Origin: Sipunculus nudus
Taxonomy: Eukaryota > Annelida > Sipuncula > Golfingiida > Sipunculidae
Assembly (NCBI GenBank): GCA_026874595.1
Contig: CM049317.1
Coordinates: 15,058,882 to 15,122,881 of the forward strand
Reading direction: 5' to 3'
Length of the DNA stretch: 64,000 nt
Under the pieces are notes generated by a model that did not search any database, was not told where the DNA came from, and saw nothing but the letters and a program-made list of their open reading frames with translations. Below, one piece after another: positions 29,252-41,580 of this stretch. Numbering within the stretch: the stretch's first letter is position 1; the number at the start of each line of letters is the position of its first letter. Both the position numbers and the translations under genes were made by a program.

Positions 29252-29977
29252 GTAAGTGCCACTCTGTGTACATCTGAATTGGTCATTGTTTACACTGTAG
29301 TGTATACAGCCTACAGGATCTGCCGTGTTATCAATATCACTGTCACACACACCAGTGGTTGACACTTGGCAGTCAACTGGTCAGTTAAGTGACAGTAGTC
29401 TGTTATCAGCAGATCAGGCTCCCCTAGCCAGCCCCCCCCCCCCCTCACATTTATTCTAGTATTGTTATATCTAGTTAAATATCAAGCATGTTAAGTTAAA
29501 AATCATGTCTTCATTTGTTTAAATTAAATTATGCCTTTGTGTTGTAGTAAGTGGTGCATTTGCACAACCTGTCAACTGAAACACCGAAAACACCAATTTT
29601 TGGTAACTGCAAACTATGCTGTAGGTATCAAGTTCCATGGATACCTGTTGCTTAAAATGCTTCAAGAACACGCAAGAACATAAATCCTGTATTGAACAAA
29701 AAATTGTATAAATTTAAATATATTCTGTATGACAGGAAAACTTAAAAGTTATGTATTTTGGTTCAGAACATATTTATGTATTGAATTGAACAAGAAATTT
29801 CTTAGAAATTCCTGCTTTACAAGCCTTTTGGCTTTAGTGTCTAAACGGCACTCACTTTAAAAGTTTAGCTACCCTGGGGCTAACAGTTGTTCCTAAAGAT
29901 GGGGACTACCTCCATTTCCCCAACCCTCTAAAACCCTCTAGGGGTGGTGGTCGGGGTTAGGGATGGAGTCTCAAGCT
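29252..29977. other. unassigned stretch
   Basis: AT-rich with a poly-C run at 29430-29445. It would be intronic if the promoter call at 28970-29251 is right. No exon is supported. Confidence 0.4.
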
Positions 29978-30788
29978 GTCACACACCAATCCATACTGTC
30001 TCTGCGACAATGTGCGACACAAGCCCCACACCAAGGTATATGTCTTGTTGTGACACACCTCTGTGACAATGTACGACAGTTTGCGACTCCGCTACAGTAT
30101 ATATTATACCTCTGCGACAGTGTGCGACAGTTATACATACATTCCCTTCCTGGCAGTGTCACTGCGACAATGTGCAACGGGTAGCTTAATTTTCTACCTG
30201 GCAATGTTGCTGGGACAGTTTGCGACACTCGCCCCGGTATATGTTATACCTCTGCGACAATGTGCGACAGTTATACATACATTCCTTTCCTGGGAGTGTC
30301 ACCGCGACAATGTGCGACAGTTAGCTAAATTCTTTAACTGGCAATGTTGCTGCAAAAGTGTGCGACAGTTTGCTACACTCGCCCTGGTATATGTCATACC
30401 TCTGCAACAATGTGCGACGGTTATACATACATTCCCTTCCTGGGAGTGTCACTGCGACAATGTGCGACGGTAAGCTAAATTCTTTAACTTGCAATGTTGC
30501 TGCAAAAGTGTGCGACAGTTTGCTACACTCGCCCTGGTATATGTCATACCTCTGCGACAATGTGCGACGGTTATACATACATTCCCTTCCTGGGAGTGTC
30601 ACTGCAACAATGTGCAATGGTTAGCTAAATTCTCTACCTGGAAATGTCTCTGCGACAGTTTGCGACACTAGCCGCAGTATATGTTATACCTCTGCGACAA
30701 TGTGCGACGGTTATACATACATTCCCTTCTGGGGAGTGTCACACACCAATCCATACTGTCTCTGCGACAATGTGCGACACAAGCCCCA
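29978..30788. repeat. minisatellite of 140-150-bp units built on TGCGACA
   Basis: The phrase 'cctctgcgacaatgtgcgac' recurs at about 30109, 30249, 30399 (one variant), 30549 and 30689, so unit length alternates between 140 and 150. A perfect 51-bp direct repeat bounds the array at both edges (29978-30028 and 30738-30788). TGCGACA and near-variants occur several times in every unit. Frames of up to 136 residues on both strands arise because the units seldom contain stops. Confidence 0.93.
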
Positions 30789-31299
30789 TTAGGACAGTCA
30801 CCAGATGGCGTCGAATGCACATCATTCTACAAACAGCACTGGAAGTTAGTTTTGTTTACTATTTGAAATGGAGACCAGCCTGATTTGGTTGTATAATTTA
30901 AGGGGCATAACAATATTAAAGTGGCGTATTATGCTACCATATGACAAAAATATGTTTATATTCATATAAGTTATATCAGTTATATCTGACACTTTTTAGC
31001 CGGGATACTGTAGTTTTATTGTCCAGTGTTCAAACCCCTTTAACTGGGGCTCTTTCACAATGGAGAGCAACGAAGTGTTGGGAGAGAGCATGGAAGCTTG
31101 ACTGGTGTTTTGAGTAACTGTGATGAAACACCACAAAATATGCCACTTTATATTTTAAGCAAAAAACTGGTACAATTGATAAGTTATCATCAGCTCAGAA
31201 TATCTGTGCAATATTGTTGCTGACCTAATTGTTTGTAAAATAAAGTTAAATGAAAGTGTTTTGTGTTGCTGTTAATTCATCCCATTAATGCCTGCAATG
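30789..31299. other. unassigned stretch
   Basis: AT-rich; no recognisable gene or repeat. Confidence 0.45.
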
Positions 31300-31632
31300 A
31301 TGCTGACCTCTGGTGGCGCAAGTGGCTATCAAGCTTTGCACAGATCAGGTGTACAAAACACACAATGCTTTACCACAAAAATGCAGTCAGATTTGCCCAA
31401 CAGATGATAATTTATCAAAGGATATCAGTTTTTACATATGTCCATCCCTCTTTGATAGCTTTTTCGTACACTAGACAGGCAGGTAGCACCACCTATATTT
31501 ATGTATTGTAAAACATATTTATGCATACAACTCATGAGTAGTTTGACATACTGGCCTGAAATTTTGCCTCTCAATAGATCTAGGATGACAGTTACTTGTA
31601 CACATGACTGGTGGTGCCAACTACAATAATTA
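31300..31632 (+). repeat. decayed family A-like fragment
   Basis: Internal phrases of family A are recognisable ('tggtggcgcaa', 'gtagtttgacatactggcctgaaattttgc', 'tggtggtgccaactacaat'). Neither end is present. Confidence 0.5.
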
Positions 31633-31914
31633 GGGCCTGGCTTAAAAAGCAATGCCCTATACTGATCACCGTGTCAGTCAGTCCTTCCATCCATCTGTCA
31701 GTGAAGCTTTCTTTTGCATGATAACTCAACAATTAAAGGATTTTTTTTCAAATTCTCAGGTATATTTGGTACCTATGAGGGCTCTAGACCTGTCGGTTTG
31801 TAATATTGCCACCAGAGCACAATTGGTGATTTTGTTTCGGCGTTTATGTCAACAAGAACATGCATGACCTGTCTCAAATTCACAGGGATGGTAGGAACCT
31901 ATCAGGGCTCCAGA

Positions 31915-32170
31915 CAGGGTTGGGAAAATGCCGGCAAATATTCATTAAGTCCATGCCGGGGGTAAATCCCAGGAAATGCCACTTTTTTTCTGGCAAATAC
32001 TGGCATTTGCTGGTAAATACTACGCTCTTTATACAGCACTTTACCTATAGGCATACTTCCTATATCGTAAGCGCTGTTTGTTTTGACCTCGTATCCTGAA
32101 CTGCTACACCAGAGGGGAGCACTGTATTTTGGTCCAATCAGATGAGACTCTGTACTGGAAGACACAACCT
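31915..32170 (+). mobile_element. one end of a hAT-like element (CAGGGTTGGGAAAA)
   Basis: It begins CAGGGTTGGGAAAATGCCGG, like the confirmed hAT end at 41581, and continues with clustered GGCAAATACTGGC motifs, the same style of subterminal repetition as the other hAT copies here. The opposite end was not found, so the right boundary is a guess. Confidence 0.4.
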
Positions 32171-32278
32171 CAGCAAAACAGTGTAACAGCCAAGTGAGGA
32201 ATATACGGAGCCAATGTTGTTCATTTCATTTTGTGTGACAGCTCATCGCCCCGGCAACTGTTTGAACAAGCTACTGGC

Positions 32279-34181
32279 CAGACATGGGGTCTATTAGTTG
32301 TTCTGTTACTATTACTATTACTTTCAATTTCTGATATTACTATTACTATTACCACATTTTATCTTCTATTACTATTACTATTACTGGGGTATCTATTACT
32401 ATTACTATTACTTAAACTGATGGCAGGATTCTAGACCTTTCGCAGCCATGAGTGCTATAAACTAGCACTACAATCACACATTTAAATAATATAACAAGCC
32501 CCTATATCATCCAGTTATATACACAATTTTCTTATACTGTCATTTACAAGAAGCCTAATGATACTGGAGATATTAATTATTTCAGCTTCTTTAATTCTGT
32601 TTCTTTTTTATATTTTGAAAACTCAATGATTGTTATTGGGGCGTTTCAAGTCGAAATTATAAGATAATTGTAAGAACTCTTGAATACATGTAATTTAAAA
32701 GCAACCCATTGTAAAGGCCCTGGTATATGTAAAATATTGCTTTATAATTATATGCATACTTGCACATTTTATATTATTTTCAGATATATTTCACATAAAT
32801 TTATATTATAGTACAGACTTCCGTATAGATTCAATCTTCTTTCTCATAGTTAATAAATAAAGATTTTCGGTGTAACTAAAAATTGTTTCTAGAGGATTTA
32901 TTCATGATTATTGCATATTATTATTTAGTATCAAAGCTGACAATTCAGTCCTTTATGTATGTATCAGGAGAGGAATTTATGTAGGGCTGTGTCCTGTTTC
33001 CCAATCCTTATAAATATATCCAATAAAATACTGTTTATGTCATGATTCTGGACAGAACCAAACTGGAGACTAAAGTACCCCATCTTCTCGGGTGTATGTT
33101 CATTTGGATGTGATGCCTTGTTTTATTCCATCACAGTACATCTTGAGAGTGAACAGAGAGGTGGTAAACTTTACAATTATGGTAACATGCATGGCTTTTA
33201 TTCTTTAGGCATGCCCTTCTCTATTAATAATTAAGGAATATTGAGAGTGATTAAACTAACATCAATTTTACAAAACAAATAAAATATTATTTAAATCACT
33301 TTCACAATAAATTTGGTATTAAACAATCTTGTTCCTTAAATTTTGTACATAAAAGGATCTAATTATTTGATATAAAAATTTCAGATATTAAATAATAAAA
33401 TATAAATAGTTACTTATATTCTCTTATTATATAATCAAATAAATTAATATTGTGAAAAAAATGGTTCATTTAATTTTCAAAATATGAATTAACATAATTT
33501 TAGATACTGAATGAGTTTATAGCATTGTAGGCTTCAATATGTTATGGGTAGTGAAAACACCATTAGCTTAACATGAACATTTTGGGTCTGTTTTTTATTT
33601 GGTTCTGTGTTATATTTTTCTTGAATGTGTGTTATTGCAATCTGTATGATTAAGATGCAAACTGGCTTGTGAAAACAAATCTAAGTACATTTCAGAATAT
33701 GCATATGGGTTGATGGATGTTAGATAAGATGTACATGTCACAATAATAATACACTATTTATCTGTCTCTTAACATCAAACATGCCTCTGTTTATCCATGG
33801 TTTACTAATCAAATGTCAGATTGTGCGAGGTAACTTATTTGGCTTTGACCTACTCGGTCCAGTACTCCTATGTAATTAGCACCAGTGGTCACCAGCAATA
33901 TGGCAGCTGACCCATGCTTGCCTCAACAATAGGCACATCCTGGGCAATTACTGGACAAGAACTGAGTCTGTTCAGCATTATTTGCTGATATGCTTCATGA
34001 TCAAGGGGCTCACAGGAAGGAATAGAAAGTAACATGTATTACTATATTACTTTGCCTTCAGCTTCTATTACTATTACTATTACAGCTCAAATTTTTTAGT
34101 CTATTTCTATTACTATTACATGGAAAAAGCTGTAATAGTCTATTACTGTTACTATTACTTATTACTATAACCCCATGTCTG
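32279..34181. mobile_element. 1.9-kb non-autonomous hAT-type element with 8-bp target duplication
   Basis: The ends are CAGACATGGGGT (32279-32290) and its exact complement ACCCCATGTCTG (34170-34181). Perfect 8-bp duplications CTACTGGC lie at 32271-32278 and 34182-34189. Both subterminal regions are packed with CTATTACTATTAC runs, in direct rather than inverted orientation. The interior is AT-rich with no frame long enough for a transposase. Confidence 0.93.
32303..32412. repeat. (TATTAC)n subterminal array, left side
   Basis: Four clusters of tattactattactattac separated by short spacers. The frame 32231-32434 (Leu-rich) is an artefact. The matching right-side array is at 34038-34168. Confidence 0.9.
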
Positions 34182-34189
34182 CTACTGGC

Positions 34190-35399
34190 TCAGAGAGAAT
34201 GGCCCGACACATGGGTTGTGCACATAGGATGCCTGGCCGGTTAGCTGTAATTCAAACGAAATGTAACAACATAGGCTCCATGCACACCCTGCTGGCTGGT
34301 TTCAGTTAAACAGTTTTGCTGACAACGGATACATGGCTATGGTAACATAGTCTTAATGTCCTAATTGAATCGATCGATGGTGAGAGAAAGCGGAGGGAGC
34401 AATTAACATTTAACTGTTCTTTATTAAGAATTACCGTAAAAAACTGTCATCAAGCAGTGTTTTAAGCGCAGCTCTGGGCGGAACCATGATGCTTGTCGAG
34501 TGTTTGTTAACTGGCATTTGGTTGGGTGTAAGTTACATCATACGCATACTTTTTTTCAGCAGACAGACCCACCACCTTGTGTCCAAGTGTATCATAAACA
34601 ATCAAACCAGGCAGCTGGAAAATCAGTAGCTTCTTTAGAAGCGCAAGATTTCTCCTGCCTTGGGAGCGTACGGTAGGTAAATACTGGCAAATTGAAATTA
34701 CTTTTTAGATTCTTCATATCAGGTTGGATTTCAAGCACTGTTGAAGGAAATAGAAGATAACACAAAAAATATCAATGGATTTATGGGTAAAGGAGGGTTT
34801 GTGTTTTTTCCCATGGTTGTTTCTTTTAGGGCACTTTTATCAAGTCCTATAACGTGGCGTTACTTGTATATCAAAAAGGATGTGTTTCTTAGCTGACAGT
34901 TAAACTTGTAGTGTTTAAAAAGGCAGTCCCTGAATCAAAGAGTGTCAATCTAGGACTGATTTCCTATGGAATGTCAGGGGACCAGCTCAAGGAGTATAGA
35001 CCTGAGTACTTCTTAATTTACCTATCCACAGCAAGGGGTTGTTTCTGTGCATGGTCCAAACTATATAAACCAGGGGGTCAGATAGAGGCAGCATGAGGGT
35101 AGTAGATAACATAAATCTTAGGTTACATAAATATTAGTTTTTAATACATATTACTTACTATTCAATATCTTACAAATTCATTTAGTATATGAGCAGAAAA
35201 TTATGTACAACTCTGTTCTGGTCCAGTGACTGCCTTGAATGTGCCTTTTGTCAGGGTAAGCCTGGACCAGCTGTTGTTTATGTAAGAGATGACCAGTGGT
35301 CCTAATTGCAGAAGAGTACTTCATTGGACAGTACTGGTTTCAGCCAGGAGATACTGTGGAAGTGGTTAATTTGGTATGTCTGAATTTTCACACATTTTT
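34190..35399. other. mostly unassigned; possible small exon inside
   Basis: No transposon end was recognised. A 62-base exon-like piece at 35312-35373 is described separately. The frame 34911-35096 has no recognised family. Confidence 0.4.
35312..35373 (+). other. possible internal exon (62 bp), product unknown
   Basis: It is bounded by ctaattgcag and GTATGT. One frame reads E-Y-F-I-G-Q-Y-W-F-Q-P-G-D-T without a stop. The pattern faintly recalls the W-F-x-P-x-x-T stretch of BAH domains, but the expected residues after it are absent. It may be chance. Confidence 0.25.
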
Positions 35400-38300
35400 A
35401 GCTCAGCTGACTTTCAGTCATGCTGGGCTATAGTGATGGGTCTTTGTCCGTCGTCCTTCCGTCTGTCCGGCCGTCCGGCTGGCCGTCCGTCCGTCCATTA
35501 GCAGGGCACTAATCGTAACTGTAGGGGTTAGGGCCATGAACCCTATGCAGTCTTAGAGGTTCTAAAAAGATCTCCTTGCAAACCAGAAATTAGGTCACTG
35601 CGACCTATATTCTTGAAGTTATGGGGTGTGTTTGCACCCCCCAGAAATAATTCTTTTAGCCAAAATTTTCATCCCAAACTTTCCATCTTTCACATACAGC
35701 TCACCTACCAACAGGGGAAGAACCATAATTATTTTGAGGTCAAAGGTCAAGGTCACAGAACCAACTTCTTTGAAAAGCCTGTGGATGCATTTTTAGCCAA
35801 ACCTTTCATTCCAATTCTTTGATCTGTCACATATAGCTCACCTACTAAGTTGGAGAAGAATCCTATAGATTTTGAGGTCACAAGGTCAAAGGTCAGGGTC
35901 ACAGGATCCACTTCTTTGAAAAGGTTGTGGACACATTTCAAGCTAGACTTTTCATTCCAAACCTTTCAGCACTGATATGGCTTCTCTGCCAACAGGGGAA
36001 AAGACCTGTTGATTTTGAGGTCATAGGTCAAGTTCACAGCACCCACTTCTTGCATGGAGTAATTTTCAGGCAAACTTTTCAATCTGTACCTTCCATCTGT
36101 CATATATGGCTTACCTACCAATAAGGGAAGAAGCCTATTGATGTTGAGGTCAAAAAGTCAAAGGTCAAGGTCACAATATTTAATTGTTCTAAATGCTTGT
36201 TAGCATATTTCAAGTGTAACTGTTCAACCCAAACCTTCAGTCTTTCACATATGCCACATCTATGCATGACTCAGTTTCACTCAAACTTCATATTTATGGG
36301 CCTTTTTGCTTGAATAAATAACTTATTGATTTTGGGGTCAGCTGGTCAGCAGGTTAAAGGTTGCAGGTCAAAGTTATTCACCCATTGGTTGCCAAGTAAT
36401 TACACCAGATTTAAGTAGTTAGTAGTTACCCATCATTTAGAAAAAAATCCAGTTGATATGTGGGCAAAAGGCCAAGGTCATAGGTCAGTGATGTTCACAA
36501 TTACTTATTTTATAGGTCAGTGATGTTCACAATTACTTATTTTATAGACCATCTCTATTTTTCTTGTATATATAACCATCCCACCCCAGCTGGTAATCTC
36601 CCTGTGAGGCTGTAATTGTGAGTGACACTGGTGACATATGACTCCCTTTTGTTTCAGCCTATTAAGTGATAAGGATCAGTGATAAGTACCTCGTTACTTC
36701 ATAACAAAAACACTGTTGTCTGAATGCTTCAGCCAGGCATTAAGACTATGAGAGTATAGTATTAAGGTTTAGCTACTGATTTATAAGATGATGGGAACAT
36801 TTTGCAGTTTATTTTATGGAATCCTAGCAATAAACATAGTTTCCTAGATATCTGAATATTTTAATATATATCACCACATATAAAAGCAAGTGTTTGTTCT
36901 CATAATATGTGGATGTGTACCTTGATTTAGGATGGCTTTTTGTTTTATTTCAAGACCCTTAGTCATGCTTTCTGCATTTCTTTTCTTTCAGGTTTTGCAG
37001 TTTACCTACCCTGCTGACCCCATTGAAAAGCAGAGTGATAATAAAAAATATTGGACTTACACTTTTTACAATTGCATATCTATAAATCTGATATGAGGGC
37101 CTGGACATGCCTTTTGAATTATTTTGGGCATTCATTACTGGATAATTTGCCCCAAGTTTGGTCTCTTATTGGAGAATGTGGGATATCAAATGTCATACTT
37201 GTCAGAAATCCATTATGTCTGCCAGTTAGCCACCTTAGAAATTATTTCTTCAGTGCAGTTTCAGTAATTTTTCTTTAATGTTTGGTTCGATTCAGAGAAT
37301 GTTTGTTGTCTGATTTATGACTTGTCAAAAGTCCAATATGGCCACCACGCAACCATCTTTTAATTCCTTTTGATCATATTATCTCAAGAACAGTTAAAGT
37401 GAATGCAGTTGGATGTATATTTATGTAATCTTGTAAAGGATTGGGTCAAATATTTCTGAATAAATATTACCATCATTTATAAAAGTGCAATACAGTTGGC
37501 TTGTATTGAATAAAAATTCATACAGAAGCACCTGTTTCTCAATAATTGCATCCGCCAAAACAGAGTTTTTGATACTAGGTTTTCAGCTGCAACCTGCTGC
37601 CGCCGCGTAGGTGTCCGGAGAACTCCTCCATAACCGCTGGGCAGAATTTTACGAAACCCGGGATTATGTTCAGTTCACATGTGAACTGCTGCACCCCAAT
37701 TTTGTTTTGACCTCTGACCTTTCTTCTGCACTCTGCGTCAGTTTGTGTGTCTGTTTCCACACATAAACCAACATATCTCGGGAACCGTTTGACCGATCAG
37801 GAAATTTTTTTGCACAAATGTAGCCCTTGGAGAGCTGTTTAACATACAAAAAATGGTGGCGCCACCTGCAACCATGTTTGCACAGTGTCCATCTGTTTGT
37901 ATGCCTTGGGTTAAAATCACTCATATCTCCGCAGTGGTTTGACTAATTCACCTGAAATTCAGCATGCGTATACAAATATAGCCCTGTGATAGCTTTATAA
38001 CATATACAACAAAAGGTGGCGCCACCTGCAACCATGTTTGCACAGTGTCCAATTGTTCATCTGCCTGGGGTTAAAATCACTCATATCTCTGCAGTGGTTT
38101 GACTAATTCACCTAAAATTCGGCATGCGTATACATCCTAGACAGCTTTTCTGATTTTATGACAGGTGGTGCCACCTACATTAACGTTTACGCTGCAGACA
38201 TCCAAGCTCATATCTCGGGAACTGTTTGACCGATTGAGCCAAAATTTTGCATGTGTATAGATCTCACATAGCTCTGTATCATACGCAAAACTGGTGGCGC

Positions 38301-39198
38301 CACCTGCAGCCATTTTTGCACAGCTCCCGTCTATTTGTCTGCCATGGGATAAAATTACTCATATCTCTGCAGTGGTTTGACATATCTGCCTAAAATTTTG
38401 CAGGTTTATACATCCCCGACAGCTCTCTTGATTTTATGACAGGTGGCACCACCTACATTCTACATTTATGCAGCAGATATCCAAGCTCATATCTTGGGAA
38501 CCGTTTGACCGATTGGGCCAAAGTTTTGCATGTGTATAGTTCTCACATAGCTCTTTATCATACGCAAAACTGGTGGCACCACCTGCAGCCATTTTTGCAC
38601 AGCGTCCATCTGTTTGTCTGCCAAGGGCAAAAATCACTCATATACATGTAGTGGTTTGACTTATCTGCCTCAAATTTTGCATATGTATACAACTTGGACA
38701 GCTTTCTGGATTTTGTGGTAGGTGGTGCAACCTACATACACAATGGGGCTGCAGACATCCATGCTAATATGCAACACTTCACTCTATTTCCCCTTGCCAC
38801 TCAATCCATGCCTCACTTCACCAGTTCCACTCTGAGTTAGGCGGATACACGTAGTCGCTTGTCGACTACCCGTATTCTAGTTCTGGCATGTATTTCCTTG
38901 ATTTTTGCTATATATTTTGATCTTATATTTGCCCTTTGTGAAGTTCCTTATGAGACTGACAGGTTTCAAGCAAGCTGTTGGAATAGTTCCTGATAGCTTA
39001 ACAATCATGCATTTTCCTCAGACCATCAATTCACTGTGTTTTAACCAGACATAGGTGATATATATTTCTGTTGTCATAGAAAATTTTCAACAAATTGGCA
39101 AATTGGTTCTTCAAAATTTGACTGGAAGTTGTGAATCTCAGTCCATGATGTCACAGGTCATGCATGGCAGCTGAGCGTCATGACCCATGGGTCACTTG
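35400..39198 (+). mobile_element. family E element (E2), split by a nested family A copy
   Basis: The 5' end is AGCTCAGCTGACTTTCAGTCA... followed by (gtccgtctgtccg)n. An AGGTCA-rich array runs from about 35735 to 36180. The 3' end is CAGCTGAGCGTCATGACCCA-TGGGTCA-CTTG (39172-39198), then TT. Removing the family A insertion at 37546-38880 leaves a sequence collinear with E4 (53409-55823). No autonomous protein is visible. Confidence 0.85.
37546..38880 (+). mobile_element. family A element, copy A4, nested in E2
   Basis: The 5' end is TTGCATCCGCCAAAACAGAG. The 3' end is GGCGGATACAC, hairpin GTAGTCGCTTGTCGACTAC, CCGTATT, CTAG (38877-38880). The host reads ctcaataa|...|ttctggcatg, while E4 (about 55499) and the neighbouring E copy (about 39341) read (c)aataattcttgcatgg without the insert. 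No target duplication is needed to explain the junction. Confidence 0.92.
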
Positions 39199-39202
39199 TT
39201 TA

Positions 39203-39666
39203 TATAAATCACCACATATAAAAGCAAGTGTTTGTTCTCATAATATGTGGATGTGTACTTGATTTAGAATATTATCATCATATATGAAAGTGCAGTACAG
39301 TTGGCTTGTATTGAATAAAATTCATACAGAAGCACCTGTTTCTCAATAATTCTTGCATGGATTTCCTTGATTTTTGCTATATATTTTGATCTTATATTTG
39401 CCCTTTGTGGTGTTCCTTTTGAGACTGACAGGTATCAAGTAAGCTATGGGAATAGTTCTGGATACCTTAACAATCATATATTTTCCTCAGACCATCAATT
39501 CACTGTGTTTTAACCAGACATAGGTGATATATATTTCTGTTGTCTTAGAAAATTTCAACAAATTGGCAAATTGGTTCTTCAAAATTTGACTGGAAGTTGT
39601 GAATCTCAGCCCATGATGTCACATGTCATGCTTGGCAGCTGAGCGTCATGACCCATGGGTCACTTG
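39203..39666 (+). mobile_element. second family E 3' end directly after E2
   Basis: It restarts with sequence equivalent to 36869 (atcaccacatataaaagcaag), skips to the 3' portion and ends with the same CAGCTGAGCGTCATGACCCA...CTTG at 39666. Two 3' ends lie about 468 bp apart, as in the tandem 3' ends at 3601 and 4332. Confidence 0.85.
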
Positions 39667-41280
39667 TTAATTTTATAGCATCAGCGCAGTTGGAATTTTC
39701 GCGCAAATCTGTATGTAAGGTAATTAATTGTATATCAAATTATTAAAATATTTATACCGTATAATTTATAGACAGGTTTTTAAGTAACCTACATCCTACC
39801 TAACAACCTTTGGGACACCTTACATGCAATGGGCAACTGGTCTAGTACCATGACCACAAGGTGTGAAAAATACGTAATTAATCAGGACTAATTACGTTTG
39901 ATGATGCAATGGTGCTGCAACCAGCTAGGTTGTTTGACATCTGAGTAGGTTGTAGAATTTCTTTGCAACAACAACTGTGATTATACTAATCAGAAGCAGC
40001 CAACTATGTCCAAACAACAGACAAAACTGACAACAGTCGATCTAAGCTCAAAGCTTTGGGAAGGGCTAGGGGTGTCTTAAAATGCTACCTATTGTTTCAC
40101 ATTTGTTTCTTCAAATCACTATAAATGAGACGGGGTTTTTCTCGAGAAATCACTTGCTATGAACCCTTATGACGACAAGACTACTCTATCATTCTGATTG
40201 AAGAAGCCTCAACTCAAGCGACAATGCATGGAAGGATTGCCAGGCCCACATGGCTGTGGGTCAGGAGAGAATGCTGCAATTTTCTGAACGATTGCATGGA
40301 ATTTACATGTGTTCTTATTTAAGCGCAAATCTTTCTCCCGCTAAAAGCGCGAAAATTTAAACCCCGCTAACAAAACCACTTCCACAGTAGCAGACTAAAT
40401 TGCCTAGAACTATTTGGTCTTTGACGATGGTCATAGATAAACAGAAGCACAGAAGTTCTCATCCAAGCATTACTCTGCTGCTGTTAAGGGATACATTAAT
40501 GATCAGACCCAATATATTCATGATAATTGCCTGATTTGTTTGCAATGACTATTGCAAATGCAGTAGTGTTACTAATTGGTTACAAGAATTGGAGTGGCAA
40601 ACCCTTACCAACAGAAGAGACTAATGATTAGTTTTCTTATCAAAATTAGAAATGATGTAGCAGCAATGTCTGGTGAATATCTGTATTCCTTCATTAAAAT
40701 ACCAAAAAAGTCTCTATACTCAAAACCATTAATTAAAGTACTTATTCCAGTACTGAAACCTTTAAACATTCTGCTATTCCATAAACTACTACAGACCTGA
40801 ACCAGCTACCAGAAGCTATTGTCATCACTGTAACACATGAACAGTTTTAAGCAGCACTAACAGCCTTTCATGACTGAGTCAAAATAATAATTCATGCACA
40901 TCGCCTGCCCATGAAGATGATTTCTAAGCAGTGAGAAACTTTCCAGTACCAATACATGCACATTAAACTATTTGACTATAAACTGTATATTAGGTACCGT
41001 TATGTATATTCATTTAAATTAGCATGAGATATATATTGTTGCCATTTTGTGATTTCTGCTTCACATTATTCAAAACTTTTATCACACAATGATACAGTAT
41101 TACTATAATGTTGCAATGCACTGTGGTAGTCTTCTGAGTCTGCTGTCGCAGATAAATCCCATTTTATCTGTATTGAGCAGTCCCTATCATATTGTGGTTC
41201 TTTGTAGTTTGTAGGTCTTTGTGACAGTAATAAAACTAAGAAAATAAGGCATTTATTTTATTTTTGCCATTTAATTGCTA
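39667..41280. other. unassigned stretch
   Basis: It contains a phrase with 'cgctaaaagcgcgaaaatttaa' near 40341 of repeat-like look, and the short frame 40576-40800 with no recognised family. No supported gene. Confidence 0.45.
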
Positions 41281-41580
41281 CTTATTTGCAAGAGGGAGTA
41301 TTGTCCATGCCGACATTTCCCGGGAATTACCAGTGGCATTTACCACTGTGGCATTTACAAGCCAACCCTGGCTCAAGACCTATTGAATTACAGACTTGTC
41401 AGAATTCCAATATGGGCACCAGAGGACAATCGGTCATTTTCTTTCACCCACAAAATCTCAACAAGAACATGCTTGATCTATCTCAAATTCATCTCAGGAC
41501 CATTTTCTCATCACATCTAGTTATTTTTAGTAACGCCACATGTGCATCTGGGGGTACTTTAGCATCTCAGATGCCACAGT

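Noticed and set aside
30063-30473. 136-residue open frame, and opposite-strand frames, in the TGCGACA array
   Set aside because: The same text recurs with every 140-150-bp unit in shifting frames and on both strands. It is a by-product of the minisatellite.
29978-30788. CRISPR array
   Set aside because: Units are 140-150 bp without short conserved repeats and unique spacers, in a eukaryotic context.
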